A stretch of 64,000 nt of DNA from NCBI GenBank assembly GCA_040755535.1, contig JBFMAV010000003.1:62001-126000 (forward strand), in the 5' to 3' direction. The position numbers and the translations under genes are program-made. This document shows positions 16,218 to 24,556 of the stretch, piece after piece (position 1 is the first letter of the stretch; the number at the start of each line of letters is the position of its first letter). The notes beneath the pieces are model-generated. The model saw nothing but the letters and a program-made list of their open reading frames with translations, was not told the DNA's origin and searched no databases. This DNA is from Aquabacter sp040755535. Its GTDB lineage: Bacteria; Pseudomonadota; Alphaproteobacteria; Rhizobiales; Xanthobacteraceae.

Positions 16218-17201
16218 TCAATACTCCCGATCGCCGACCATTTTTCCCCGGAAGATGAAATAGACGATCAGCGTGTAGGCCAGCGTCAGGGGCAGGACGA
16301 AGACGCCGGCGCCCCAGAACAAAAATCTCAGGGAGGAGAGCGGGGCGGCCGCCTCCCAGAGCGTGAGCGAGAAGGGCAGGATGTAGGGCAGGAACGACCC
16401 TGCCAGGGTCGCGAACGCCGCGATGAAAATCATCGCCCCGCACAGGAACAGGAAGCGCGCGTCGCGCCGGCGCACGCAGGCTGCGAGGCCCGCGAAAGCG
16501 ATGAGCCCCACCAGCGGGCACAGCAGCATGACGGGGCGCTCGATCCAGCGGTGCAGGACCCCCAGGCGGATCTCCAGCGACCAGAGGAACACCGCGAGGA
16601 GGAAGGCAAGCAGCGCCGCCATGAGCCCGGGAAGCACCCGCAGGCAGAAGTCGCGGAGCGTGCCGTCTGACTTTCCCGCGACCCAGCAGGCCCCCATCAG
16701 GGCATAGCCGATGCACAGCCCGAGGCCGCAGAACAGCGAGAAGGGGCTCGCCCAACTCAGGGCGCCACCGGTGAACTGGCCGTGCGCGATGGGTAGCCCC
16801 TGCACGATGGCGCCGACCGCCGTCCCCTGCACGAAGGCCGCCACATAGGAGCCGGCCACGAAGCCGAAATCCCAGATCGGGCGGCTGACGGTCGCCTTGT
16901 AGCGGAACTCGAACGCGACGCCCCGCAGGATCAGCCCCGCCAGCATGAGGAAGAGCGGCAGGTAGAAGGCCGACAGGATGATGGAAAAGACGGCGGGAAA
17001 GGCGCCGAACAAGGTGGCCGCAGAGACCACCAGCCAGGTCTCGTTGCCGTCCCACACGGGCGCGATGGAGGCCAGCATCCGCCGGCGCTCAGCCTCCCCG
17101 CCGGCAAAGGGGAACAGCATGCCGACGCCGAGGTCGAAGCCGTCCAGCAGGATGTAAAGCAGGATGGCCAGACCCAGAACAGAAGCCCAGAACGTGATCA
17201 T
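16218..17201 (-). CDS. cydB: Cytochrome bd ubiquinol oxidase subunit II
   Basis: 327 residues from ATG 17201, two bases after the cydA stop; an upstream open frame to 17801 is just the cydA antiframe. An integral membrane protein with about eight or nine helices. The diagnostic APVWDGNETWLVVSAATLFGAFP lies near residues 48-70, after ILLDGFDLGVGMLFP. It is the structural partner of CydA in the quinol:O2 oxidase, which consumes protons from the cytoplasm for water formation without pumping. Because the paired CydA has the short quinol loop, this is the CioB-type subunit often linked with cyanide tolerance. Confidence 0.95.
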   Translation of the reverse strand: MITFWASVLGLAILLYILLDGFDLGVGMLFPFAGGEAERRRMLASIAPVWDGNETWLVVSAATLFGAFPAVFSIILSAFYLPLFLMLAGLILRGVAFEFRYKATVSRPIWDFGFVAGSYVAAFVQGTAVGAIVQGLPIAHGQFTGGALSWASPFSLFCGLGLCIGYALMGACWVAGKSDGTLRDFCLRVLPGLMAALLAFLLAVFLWSLEIRLGVLHRWIERPVMLLCPLVGLIAFAGLAACVRRRDARFLFLCGAMIFIAAFATLAGSFLPYILPFSLTLWEAAAPLSSLRFLFWGAGVFVLPLTLAYTLIVYFIFRGKMVGDREY

Positions 17202-17203
17202 GG

Positions 17204-18616
17204 TCAGTCTCCCGAAGGGGCGGCGCCCGACACGCCCGGGCTCGCGCCGGGCACGGAGAGGGGACGCTTGGGATTGGTGGCGTAGAGCGATATGTCCGCC
17301 GCGGGGATCGGGCCGGCGCGCAGCAGGCGGGAGATGTAGAGGACCCCGAAGCCGAAGATGAGCGCATAGACCGCCGCGATCAGCGCAAAGGTCAACGCGA
17401 CGTCCGGTGTCGTCAGGAACGGCGTCGCCGCGTCGGCCGTGCGCAACTGGCCATAGACGACCCAGGGCTGGCGGCCGACTTCCGCCGTAAACCAGCCGGT
17501 AAGGGTCGCGATGAAGCCGAGCGGAAACGAGAGGGCTGTCGCGATCAGGAAGGCCCGCGCCTTCAGGATGGCTTCGCCGAAGCTGAGCCATGTGCCCACC
17601 CAGGCGAGCGCCAGCATCAGCAATCCGCAGCCCACCATGACGCGGAAAGCGAAGAACGGAATGGCGACGGGCGGACGGTCGAGCGGCGCGAAGCTCTTGA
17701 TGCCCCGTTCCATCGAGGTGAGGCTCATCGAGCCGATGATGCTGCCGAGATACGGCACGGCGATCTCGAAGACGTTGCGCTCGCTGTTCGGGTCCGGCCA
17801 AGCGATGAGAATCTCGCTCGCCGGCTGCTGGTCATTCCAGCGCCCCTCGATGGCCGCGAACTTGGCGGGCTGGCGATCATGGACGAAATCGCCGACCAGA
17901 TGTCCAAATCCGATCTGGAGCGGCACCAGGATGGCGGCGAGGCGCAGGCCCATGATCGCCATGGTGCGCCCCTCCTGCACGGCCTTCCCGCGCAGCATGT
18001 ACCAGGCGCCCGTCGCCGCCACGCAGAAGGCGGACGTGACATAGGCCGCGAGGATCATGTGCGGAAAGCGCGTCCACACCGCTTCATTGAAGATGATCGC
18101 CGACCAGTCGGTCGGCACGAACACGCCATCCGGATTGAGGCTGAAGCCGGTCGGATATTGCATCCAGCTGTTGTTCACCATGATCCAGAAGGCCGAGAGG
18201 CTGGTGCCCAGCGAGACCATCAGGCAGGCGGCGAGATAGGCCCAGCGGGGCACGCGATCGCGGCCGAACATCAGCACGCCGAAAAAGGCGGCTTCGAGCG
18301 CGAAGGCGGTGAAGCTCTCGTAGCCGAGCAGCGGCCCCTGGATGGGGCCGGTGCGTCGCGACAGCTCGCTCCAATTGGTGCCGAACTGGAACGCCATCAC
18401 GATGCCGGAGACGACGCCGAGCCCGAAGGCCACGGCGAAGATCTTCATCCAGAAGTCCGACAGGCGGCGGTAGATGCGCTCGCCGGTGATGAGATGGCAG
18501 GCCTCCAGGAAGGTCAGCCACGCGGCGAGCCCGATGGTGAAGGCCGGAAAGATGATGTGAAAGGAGATGGTGAAGGCGAATTGTATGCGCGAGAGCAGGA
18601 GGGGCGTGAGGTCCAT
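17204..18616 (-). CDS. cydA: Cytochrome bd ubiquinol oxidase subunit I (short Q-loop, CIO type)
   Basis: 470 residues. The N-terminal RIQFAFTISFHIIFPAFTIG carries the heme ligand histidine, and the GYESFTAFALEAAFFGVLMFGRDR helix carries the conserved glutamates. The C-half has GWFTAEVGRQPWVVYG. At about 470 residues, with a compact periplasmic quinol loop, it belongs to the cyanide-insensitive (CioA) branch, not the E. coli long-loop type. It oxidises ubiquinol and reduces O2 in the inner membrane. It is followed after two bases by cydB and preceded on the same strand, 57 bases away, by poxB. PoxB would feed electrons from pyruvate straight into the quinone pool used by this oxidase. Confidence 0.95.
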   Translation of the reverse strand: MDLTPLLLSRIQFAFTISFHIIFPAFTIGLAAWLTFLEACHLITGERIYRRLSDFWMKIFAVAFGLGVVSGIVMAFQFGTNWSELSRRTGPIQGPLLGYESFTAFALEAAFFGVLMFGRDRVPRWAYLAACLMVSLGTSLSAFWIMVNNSWMQYPTGFSLNPDGVFVPTDWSAIIFNEAVWTRFPHMILAAYVTSAFCVAATGAWYMLRGKAVQEGRTMAIMGLRLAAILVPLQIGFGHLVGDFVHDRQPAKFAAIEGRWNDQQPASEILIAWPDPNSERNVFEIAVPYLGSIIGSMSLTSMERGIKSFAPLDRPPVAIPFFAFRVMVGCGLLMLALAWVGTWLSFGEAILKARAFLIATALSFPLGFIATLTGWFTAEVGRQPWVVYGQLRTADAATPFLTTPDVALTFALIAAVYALIFGFGVLYISRLLRAGPIPAADISLYATNPKRPLSVPGASPGVSGAAPSGD

Positions 18617-18673
18617 GGGAAGTGTCCCGTGATCTGAGGAGCCCGTGAGGACGGAGGGAGCGAAGGCGGCCGG

Positions 18674-20410
18674 TCAGCGGGGCAGCAGATTGGTCTCGGC
18701 AAGGTCGATGACCTCGCCGCCGTGTCCGCTGAGGACGGCGCGCAGCATCCACAGGCCGAACCCGCGCGCCTGCTCGATGCCGATGGTCGGAGGCATGGAC
18801 AGCTCCTGCGTCGCGGTGACCACGTCGAGCACCACCGGACCGTCATGGGCGAACGCCTGATCGAGCGCGTCCGGCAGGTCGGCGGGGTCCTCCACGCGCA
18901 CGCCGAGCAGACCCATGGCGTTGGCCATCGCGGCAAAGTTCGGGTTCTGGAGGTCCGTGCCCGTTTCCACGAAGCCCGACGCCTTCATCTCCAGCGCGAC
19001 GAAGCCCAGCACGCCATTGTTGAAGATCACTGTCTTTATCGGGAGCTTTTCCTGAATGAGGGTGATGAGGTCGCCCATGAGCATGGCGAACCCCCCGTCG
19101 CCCGACAGGGACACGACCTGACGCTCCGGCTGGGACGCCTGGATGCCGATGGCCTGAGGCAGGGCGTTCGCCATGGAGCCGTGCACCAGCGATCCGACCA
19201 GGCGGCGCTTGCCGTTCATCTTGAGATAGCGCGCGGCCCAGATGGTGGGCGTGCCCACGTCGAAGGTGAAGGCGGCATCCGCGTCCGCCCGCTCGCTGAT
19301 CAGGCGCGCGAGATATTGCGGGTGAATGGGCTTGCGTCCCGGCGTGCCCTGCGCAAGGGCATCGAGATCCCTGCGGGCGTGGGTGTAGCGGGTCACGCTG
19401 TCATCGAGATGCAGGCGGTCGGTCTTGACCTTTAGGCGCGGCAGCAGGGCGGTGAGGGTGGCGGACACGTCTCCGACGATGCCGAGATCCAGCTTGCAGC
19501 GCCGGCCGAGATTGGCGGCGCGGATGTCCACCTGCGCCACCTTGGCCGTCGTGGGCAGGAACTGCTTGTAGGGAAAATCGGTGCCCAGCATCAGCAGCAC
19601 GTCGCAGGCGTGCATGGCCTCGTAGCCCGACGGAAAGCCGATGAAGCCGGTCATCCCCACATCGTAGGGATTGTCGTATTCGACATATTCCTTGCCGCCC
19701 AGCGCGTGGACGATCGGGCTTTTCAGGGTCTCGGCCAGTTGCATGAGCAAGGCATGCGCGCCGGCGCACCCGCGGCCGCAGAACAGGGTCACCCGTTCCG
19801 CCCCGTTCAGCAAATCCGCCAGCGCATCAAGCGCGCTGTCGGCCGGCATCACCACCGGCAGCGGCGGCAGCAGGCCCTGCGGCGTAGAGATGCCGCGCGC
19901 CGGGGCCGGCTGGAGCGCCACGTCACCCGGAATGACGATCACCGAAACGCCGCGCTGGCCCACCGCCGCGCGGATGGCGTTCTCCAGAACGAACGGCATC
20001 TGGCGGTGGTCGGAGACCAGTTCGCAATAGACGCTGCATTCCTGAAACAGGGTCTGGGGATGGGTTTCCTGGAAATAGCCGCCGCCGATCTCGGCGGAGG
20101 GAATCTGAGCGGCGATGGCCAGGACCGGGGTGCGGCTACGCTGCGCATCGAACAGGCCGTTGATGAGGTGCAGGTTGCCCGGCCCGCAGGAGCCGGCGCA
20201 CACCGCGAGCTTGCCGGTGATCTGGGATTCGCCCGCTGCCGCGAAGGCTGCGACCTCCTCATGACGGACATGAACCCAGCGCAGCTTGCCCGAGATCCGC
20301 AGGGCCTCCGTGAGGCCGTTCAGGCTGTCGCCCACGACGCCATAGATGCGCTCGACGCCCGCTTCGACAAGCGTATCCACGATCAGTTGCGCGACGTTTC
20401 CAGAAGACAT
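18674..20410 (-). CDS. poxB: Thiamine-diphosphate pyruvate:quinone oxidoreductase (PoxB-like)
   Basis: 578 residues from ATG 20410, chosen for AAGGAGAGG just upstream; a TTG 15 bases earlier is less likely. A peripheral membrane flavoenzyme that would decarboxylate pyruvate to acetate and CO2 and pass electrons to ubiquinone. ThDP-fold signs: VERIYGVVGDSLNGLTEAL, RHEEVAAFAAAGES with the catalytic glutamate, GSCGPGNLHLINGL, and the diphosphate/Mg motif LSGDGGFAMLMGDL...KTVIFNNGVLGFV. It differs from acetolactate synthase by the HPQTLFQECSVYCELV segment. It sits directly upstream of cydAB, a logical electron-flow pair under low oxygen or stress. Another ThDP oxidase activity cannot be excluded. 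Confidence 0.88.
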   Translation of the reverse strand: MSSGNVAQLIVDTLVEAGVERIYGVVGDSLNGLTEALRISGKLRWVHVRHEEVAAFAAAGESQITGKLAVCAGSCGPGNLHLINGLFDAQRSRTPVLAIAAQIPSAEIGGGYFQETHPQTLFQECSVYCELVSDHRQMPFVLENAIRAAVGQRGVSVIVIPGDVALQPAPARGISTPQGLLPPLPVVMPADSALDALADLLNGAERVTLFCGRGCAGAHALLMQLAETLKSPIVHALGGKEYVEYDNPYDVGMTGFIGFPSGYEAMHACDVLLMLGTDFPYKQFLPTTAKVAQVDIRAANLGRRCKLDLGIVGDVSATLTALLPRLKVKTDRLHLDDSVTRYTHARRDLDALAQGTPGRKPIHPQYLARLISERADADAAFTFDVGTPTIWAARYLKMNGKRRLVGSLVHGSMANALPQAIGIQASQPERQVVSLSGDGGFAMLMGDLITLIQEKLPIKTVIFNNGVLGFVALEMKASGFVETGTDLQNPNFAAMANAMGLLGVRVEDPADLPDALDQAFAHDGPVVLDVVTATQELSMPPTIGIEQARGFGLWMLRAVLSGHGGEVIDLAETNLLPR

Positions 20411-20668
20411 GGGCCTCTCCTTCAAGTGTTTGCCAAGAAAATGAATGGCGAAAACTTACAAGGTGGTGAGGCGGCCGTGCTGTCAGACGTGGCGGTGCGC
20501 GATACATACATGAGGATGGAATAGCGGTGGCGGGTATGACACGGATGGAAAGCGCGAACCGTCCGCGCGCCCAGAACCGGAGGCGCGGGCAGCAGCAGGT
20601 GGTGAGGGGCGGGCGGGTGCCCCGCGCCTGAATTGCCCTCTCACTCATTGATAGTGAATGCGTGATCG

Positions 20669-20693
20669 GATCAGCCTGCGGTGCAGCCTGATC
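20669..20693 (-). terminator. Hairpin overlapping the stop of the molybdoenzyme gene
   Basis: Arms 20669-20679 and 20683-20693 form an 11-bp stem with a single C·C mismatch and a 3-base loop. The stem overlaps the TGA stop of the upstream minus-strand gene. There is no U-run after it. It may terminate or protect the 3' end and isolates poxB-cydAB from that gene. Confidence 0.45.
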
Positions 20694-23010
20694 AGCGCAT
20701 GCTCTCGCCCGAGGAGTCGGCGCCGGAGCGTATGGATTTCACGAGCCGCACCGGCACGCCCTTCGAAGAGGGGGTGAAGCTCTGCGGATCGTGCGCATAG
20801 AGCGGTACGAGAGGGTTGGTTTCGGGATAATAGGCCGCGCAGCTTCCCTCCGGGAATGCGTAGGGCACCACACGAAAGCCGCGCACGGCCCGCTCGATCC
20901 CGTCCTGCGAGACGGTCACGAGGTCCACCCGGTCATCCGCCTTCAGCCCACGCCGTGCCATCTCGGCGGCGCCGACAAAGATCACATCGCGCTGGCCGTA
21001 GACGCCGCGATACCGGTCCGAGAGGGAATAGAGGGTGGTGTTGTACTGGTCATGGCTCCGGATGGTCGTCAGCCACAGGACGTCGTCGCCGCCCACTTGG
21101 GGGTCTTCGCACAGACCTTCGGTGACAAGGAAGTTGGCTTTGCCCGAGGGCGTGGCCCAGATCCGCTCGCGCGCAAGCGATTTCAGGTGAAAGCCGCCGG
21201 GCTCGCGGATGCGGGCATTGTAGCCCTGGAAGATGGGAAAGACTGCCTCGATCTCCTCGCGGATCAGCCCGTAGTCGGCGACGAGTGCCTCCCAGTTCAC
21301 CTTGGACCGGCTCCCCAGCGTGGCGCGCGCCAGGCCGGCGATGATCGCCGGCTCGCTCTTCAGATCGTCCGAGGCGGGTTGGTTGCGGCCCCTGGAGGCG
21401 TGAACCATGGACATGGAATCCTCCACCGTCACCTCTTGCGGACCGCTCGCCTGCAGGTCGACCTCGGTGCGGCCGAGGCAGGGGAGGATCAGCGCGTTGC
21501 GGCCATGGACAAGGTGGCTGCGATTGAGCTTGGTGGCGATGTGGACCGTGAGGTCGAGCGTGCGCATGGCCTGCTGGGTCACCTGCCAGTCGGGGATCGC
21601 GGCCGCGAAATTCCCGCCGAGGCCGATGAAGACCTTGGTCTCGCCCCGCACCATGGCTTCCAGCGCAGTCACGACATTGTGGCCGAACGCCTTGGGCGGG
21701 GTGAAGCCGTAGCGCGCCTCGATCGCATCCAGAAGCGCCTGGCTCGGGATTTCCGTGATGCCAACGGTGCGATCGCCTTGCACGTTGGAATGGCCGCGCA
21801 CCGGGCAAATTCCGCTGCCCTCGCGTCCCACATTGCCGCGCAACAGCGCGAGATTGGCGATCTGCTGCACATTCTGGGTACCGTGGCGATGCTGGGTGAT
21901 GCCCATGCCATAGACCAGGATCGCCCGGTCCGCCGTCATGTAGGCGTCCCCGGCATAAGCGATATCTTGCCGGGAAATACCGCTCCTGCGCTCGATATCC
22001 TCCCAGGACGTGGCCTTCAGGTCCGCGATGAGACCCTCGATGCCCCGGGTGTGGCCGCGGATGAAATCCCAGTCCAGAACGCTCGCCCGCCCGCGCACGC
22101 GGGCTTCGTCGTCCACCGCGACCAAATGCTTCATCAGCCCCTTGATGAGCGCCACGTCACCGCCGACCTTCACCTGGTATAGGCGCGAGGAAATGGGCGT
22201 CGAGGAGAGGGTGGCCATCTCCAGCGGGCTCTGCGGCGCCTGGAACCTTTCAAGCGCGCGCTCCCGGAACGGGTTGAACGACATGATCGTCGCGCCGCGC
22301 CGCGAGGCGTTGCGCAGCTCGGTCATCATGCGCGGCGAGTTGGTGCCGGGGTTCTGCCCGAAGATGAAGATGCAGTCGGCGCGGGCGAAATCCTCCAGCA
22401 GCACCGTTCCCTTGCCCACGCCGATGGACTGGGGCAGGCCCACGCTGGTGGCCTCATGGCACATGTTGGAGCAGTCGGGAAAATTGTTGGTCCCATACTC
22501 TCGCGCAAACAGCTGATAGAGGAAGGCCGCCTCGTTGGAGGCGCGGCCGGACGTGTAGAATTCCGCCATGTTCGGATCGGGCAGGGCGGTGAGATGTTCG
22601 CCCACAATGGCGAAGGCTTCGTCCCAGCTGACCGGCACATAGCGGTCGCGCGTCGAGTCATATCGCATGGGATGGGTGAGCCGGCCCGCCATTTCCAGCT
22701 CATAGTCGCCGAGCGCGGAGAGTTCGGTGACCGTGTGGGCCTCGAAGAAGGCGGGCGTGCAGCGCCGTGTCGTGATCTCCCAGGCGACGGCCTTTCCGCC
22801 ATTCTCACAATATTCGAACGGCGACGTGTGCTTCGGATCGGCCCAGCCGCAGCCGGGGCAATCGAAGCCTCCGGGCTGGTTCATGCGGGCGAGGGTCGCC
22901 ATGCCGGACACGGCCACATGCTGTTCGACCAGGGCCGTGCCCATGGCCTTGAGGGCGCCCCAGCCGCCGGCGGGGTGGGGATAGGGACGAATGGTCTTTG
23001 CGACGCCCAT
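20692..23010 (-). CDS. FdhF/YdeP-family molybdopterin oxidoreductase
   Basis: 772 residues. The N-terminus has CPGCGWADP (Cys51, Cys54) and FEYCENGGKAVAWE (Cys68), the reduced cysteine set of YdeP-type proteins. The bis-MGD binding core follows: PVSWDEAFAIVGEH, FYTSGRASNEAAFLYQLFAREYGTNNFPDCSNMCHE, FIFGQNPGTNSPRM and GMGITQHRHGTQNVQQIANLALLRGNVGREGSGICPVRGHSNVQG. YdeP is tied to acid resistance in enteric bacteria, but its reaction is not well established, so true formate dehydrogenase activity should not be assumed. There is no signal peptide, so it is cytoplasmic. A dedicated FdhD-like sulfurase is not nearby. Confidence 0.88.
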   Translation of the reverse strand: MGVAKTIRPYPHPAGGWGALKAMGTALVEQHVAVSGMATLARMNQPGGFDCPGCGWADPKHTSPFEYCENGGKAVAWEITTRRCTPAFFEAHTVTELSALGDYELEMAGRLTHPMRYDSTRDRYVPVSWDEAFAIVGEHLTALPDPNMAEFYTSGRASNEAAFLYQLFAREYGTNNFPDCSNMCHEATSVGLPQSIGVGKGTVLLEDFARADCIFIFGQNPGTNSPRMMTELRNASRRGATIMSFNPFRERALERFQAPQSPLEMATLSSTPISSRLYQVKVGGDVALIKGLMKHLVAVDDEARVRGRASVLDWDFIRGHTRGIEGLIADLKATSWEDIERRSGISRQDIAYAGDAYMTADRAILVYGMGITQHRHGTQNVQQIANLALLRGNVGREGSGICPVRGHSNVQGDRTVGITEIPSQALLDAIEARYGFTPPKAFGHNVVTALEAMVRGETKVFIGLGGNFAAAIPDWQVTQQAMRTLDLTVHIATKLNRSHLVHGRNALILPCLGRTEVDLQASGPQEVTVEDSMSMVHASRGRNQPASDDLKSEPAIIAGLARATLGSRSKVNWEALVADYGLIREEIEAVFPIFQGYNARIREPGGFHLKSLARERIWATPSGKANFLVTEGLCEDPQVGGDDVLWLTTIRSHDQYNTTLYSLSDRYRGVYGQRDVIFVGAAEMARRGLKADDRVDLVTVSQDGIERAVRGFRVVPYAFPEGSCAAYYPETNPLVPLYAHDPQSFTPSSKGVPVRLVKSIRSGADSSGESMR

Positions 23011-23239
23011 GGAATGCTCCGGCCGGTGAAAGGTGTTCGGGAAGTGCCGAGCGCGGGATCAAGACTCTGCGGCGCGCAGGGACGTGATCGGACTTCGGCA
23101 TGGCTTGAACAGGTAAGTCCGGCGCGGCCTTCGGTGGAATTAGATCGAAAGATGCGGGCGACATACGTTGGTGTGAGCAGTTCGTCGGACGGGCAGGGCC
23201 GCGCGGGCGGATGCGCGCGCGGCCTCAAGCCGGAAAGCG

Positions 23240-24205
23240 TCAGTCTGGGCGGAGCACGTGCGCGCGGTGGTCCGTGGAAGGTGGGGTGCCGCGGGGTGAC
23301 GGCGCGGGATCGTCGAGGATGGCAATGGTGGCGGTGAGGCCCGCCGAGAGCGTCACCGAGGGCGGCACGGCGTCGAGCGCCACGCGCACCGGAACCCGCT
23401 GGGCGAGACGCACCCAGGTGAAGATCGGATTGACGGTGGCGAGGCCGGAGCCGTCCGGCTGCGCATTGGGAATGGCGATGCCCCGGCCGATGCCGGTCAC
23501 ACGGCCGGTCAGGCGCGCGGGATAGGCCATGAGGGCGACCTCCGCCCTGTCGCCCAAGTGAATGTGGTTGAGGAGGTTTTCCTCGAAATACCCCTCCACC
23601 CAGAAGCTGTCGCTGTCGACCACGGAAAGCGCGCGTTGTCCCGTCGTCGCAAAGTCTCCAACCTGCGTGAGCAGGTTCGTGACATAGCCGTTGACGGGCG
23701 AAACGATGCGGGTGCGACTGAGATCCAGCCGAGCCTTGTCACGGGTTGCAAGGGCCTGCGCGTAGGCGGCCGAGGCCATGTCGGCAGCGGCCGTGAAGCT
23801 CTGCTTTTCCTCGTCCGAGACGGCGAGCGCGCTGAGATGTGCCCGCCGCTGGGCCTCGGCCTGCTTGTTTTCCAGGTCCGCCTTGGCGCGGGCGACGTTG
23901 GCGTCCGCGGTGGCGAGGGCGATCTGGTAGTCATCGGGCTCGATCACCATCAGTAGGTCACCCTTGTGGACGAACTGGTCGGCCGTAACGTCGAGTTCGA
24001 CGATGCGGCCCGAGACCTGCGGCGCGACGCTGACCACATAGGCCCGCACCGTGCCGTCCCGGGTCCAGGGCGTGGACATGTAGGCGATCCACATTTTCCA
24101 GCCGAGGACACCGGCAAGGGCGACGACCGCGAGGGTCGCAACAACGCGAAGCGCGCGGGTGAGGGAGGAGGTGACCGAGCGGCTGGGAAGATCGAGGGTG
24201 GTCAT
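23240..24205 (-). CDS. HlyD/EmrA-family membrane fusion protein (AaeA-like)
   Basis: 321 residues from ATG 24205; the open frame further upstream is unlikely. One N-terminal transmembrane helix (ALRVVATLAVVALAGVLGWKMWIAYM) anchors it in the inner membrane. A biotinyl-lipoyl-like region follows (TRDGTVRAYVVSVAPQVSGRIVELDVTADQFVHKGDLLMVIEPDDYQIAL), then a periplasmic alpha-hairpin and beta-barrel, with VEGYFEENLLNHIHLGDRAEV as the typical EmrA/AaeA motif. It bridges the FUSC-type inner-membrane protein to an outer-membrane channel. It is third in a FUSC, DUF1656, HlyD order that matches AaeBXA efflux sets for aromatic acids. No TolC-like gene lies in the window. Confidence 0.9.
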   Translation of the reverse strand: MTTLDLPSRSVTSSLTRALRVVATLAVVALAGVLGWKMWIAYMSTPWTRDGTVRAYVVSVAPQVSGRIVELDVTADQFVHKGDLLMVIEPDDYQIALATADANVARAKADLENKQAEAQRRAHLSALAVSDEEKQSFTAAADMASAAYAQALATRDKARLDLSRTRIVSPVNGYVTNLLTQVGDFATTGQRALSVVDSDSFWVEGYFEENLLNHIHLGDRAEVALMAYPARLTGRVTGIGRGIAIPNAQPDGSGLATVNPIFTWVRLAQRVPVRVALDAVPPSVTLSAGLTATIAILDDPAPSPRGTPPSTDHRAHVLRPD

Positions 24206-24337
24206 GGGGATGCTCCGAAGGTGGGAAGGAAAACCCAAGGGGGCGGCGCGCAGCGGCGCATGCCGATCCGGTCCGGCGAAAGGGAGGGAGCCCGCACGGG
24301 CGGGCGCGAACGGCGTCGGCCGCACAGGCGGCGGGCG

Positions 24338-24544
24338 TCACGTGTGCGCTCCGCAGAGGATCACGATGAGGGAGAGGATGATGACGTAGAGGCTGAGGTT
24401 GAACAGCCCCGGATGCCAGACCCGGCGCGACACCCCCATGCGCTCGCCGATCAGGCTCAGCGGCATCATCGCGAACCATGCGAGCAGCATCATCACCGCG
24501 AAGGGGGCGACATAGACGCCAAGGATATTGATCTCCGAAAACAT
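24338..24544 (-). CDS. DUF1656 small membrane protein (AaeX-like)
   Basis: 68 residues from ATG 24544 (GAGGAG 8 bases upstream); an ATG six bases earlier sits too close to that site. Two hydrophobic helices (YVAPFAVMMLLAWFAMMPLSLIG and NLSLYVIILSLIVILCG) flank a short basic loop, and the FSEINILGVYVAPF start is typical of DUF1656. Such proteins are found between FUSC and HlyD genes in aromatic-acid efflux operons. Its role is unproven, perhaps an accessory subunit. It starts 13 bases past the FUSC stop. Confidence 0.88.
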   Translation of the reverse strand: MFSEINILGVYVAPFAVMMLLAWFAMMPLSLIGERMGVSRRVWHPGLFNLSLYVIILSLIVILCGAHT

Positions 24545-24556
24545 GCACATCTCTCC

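Noticed and set aside
20692..23010. Calling the molybdoenzyme a formate dehydrogenase
   Set aside because: Its cysteine pattern and length fit the YdeP-type branch, with no formate dehydrogenase accessory subunits or FdhD nearby.
23197..23224. 9-bp hairpin (GGCCGCGCG/CGCGCGGCC) between the molybdoenzyme and HlyD genes as a terminator
   Set aside because: Low-complexity GC alternation, no U-tract, and its position is upstream of one gene and downstream of the other without a clear role.
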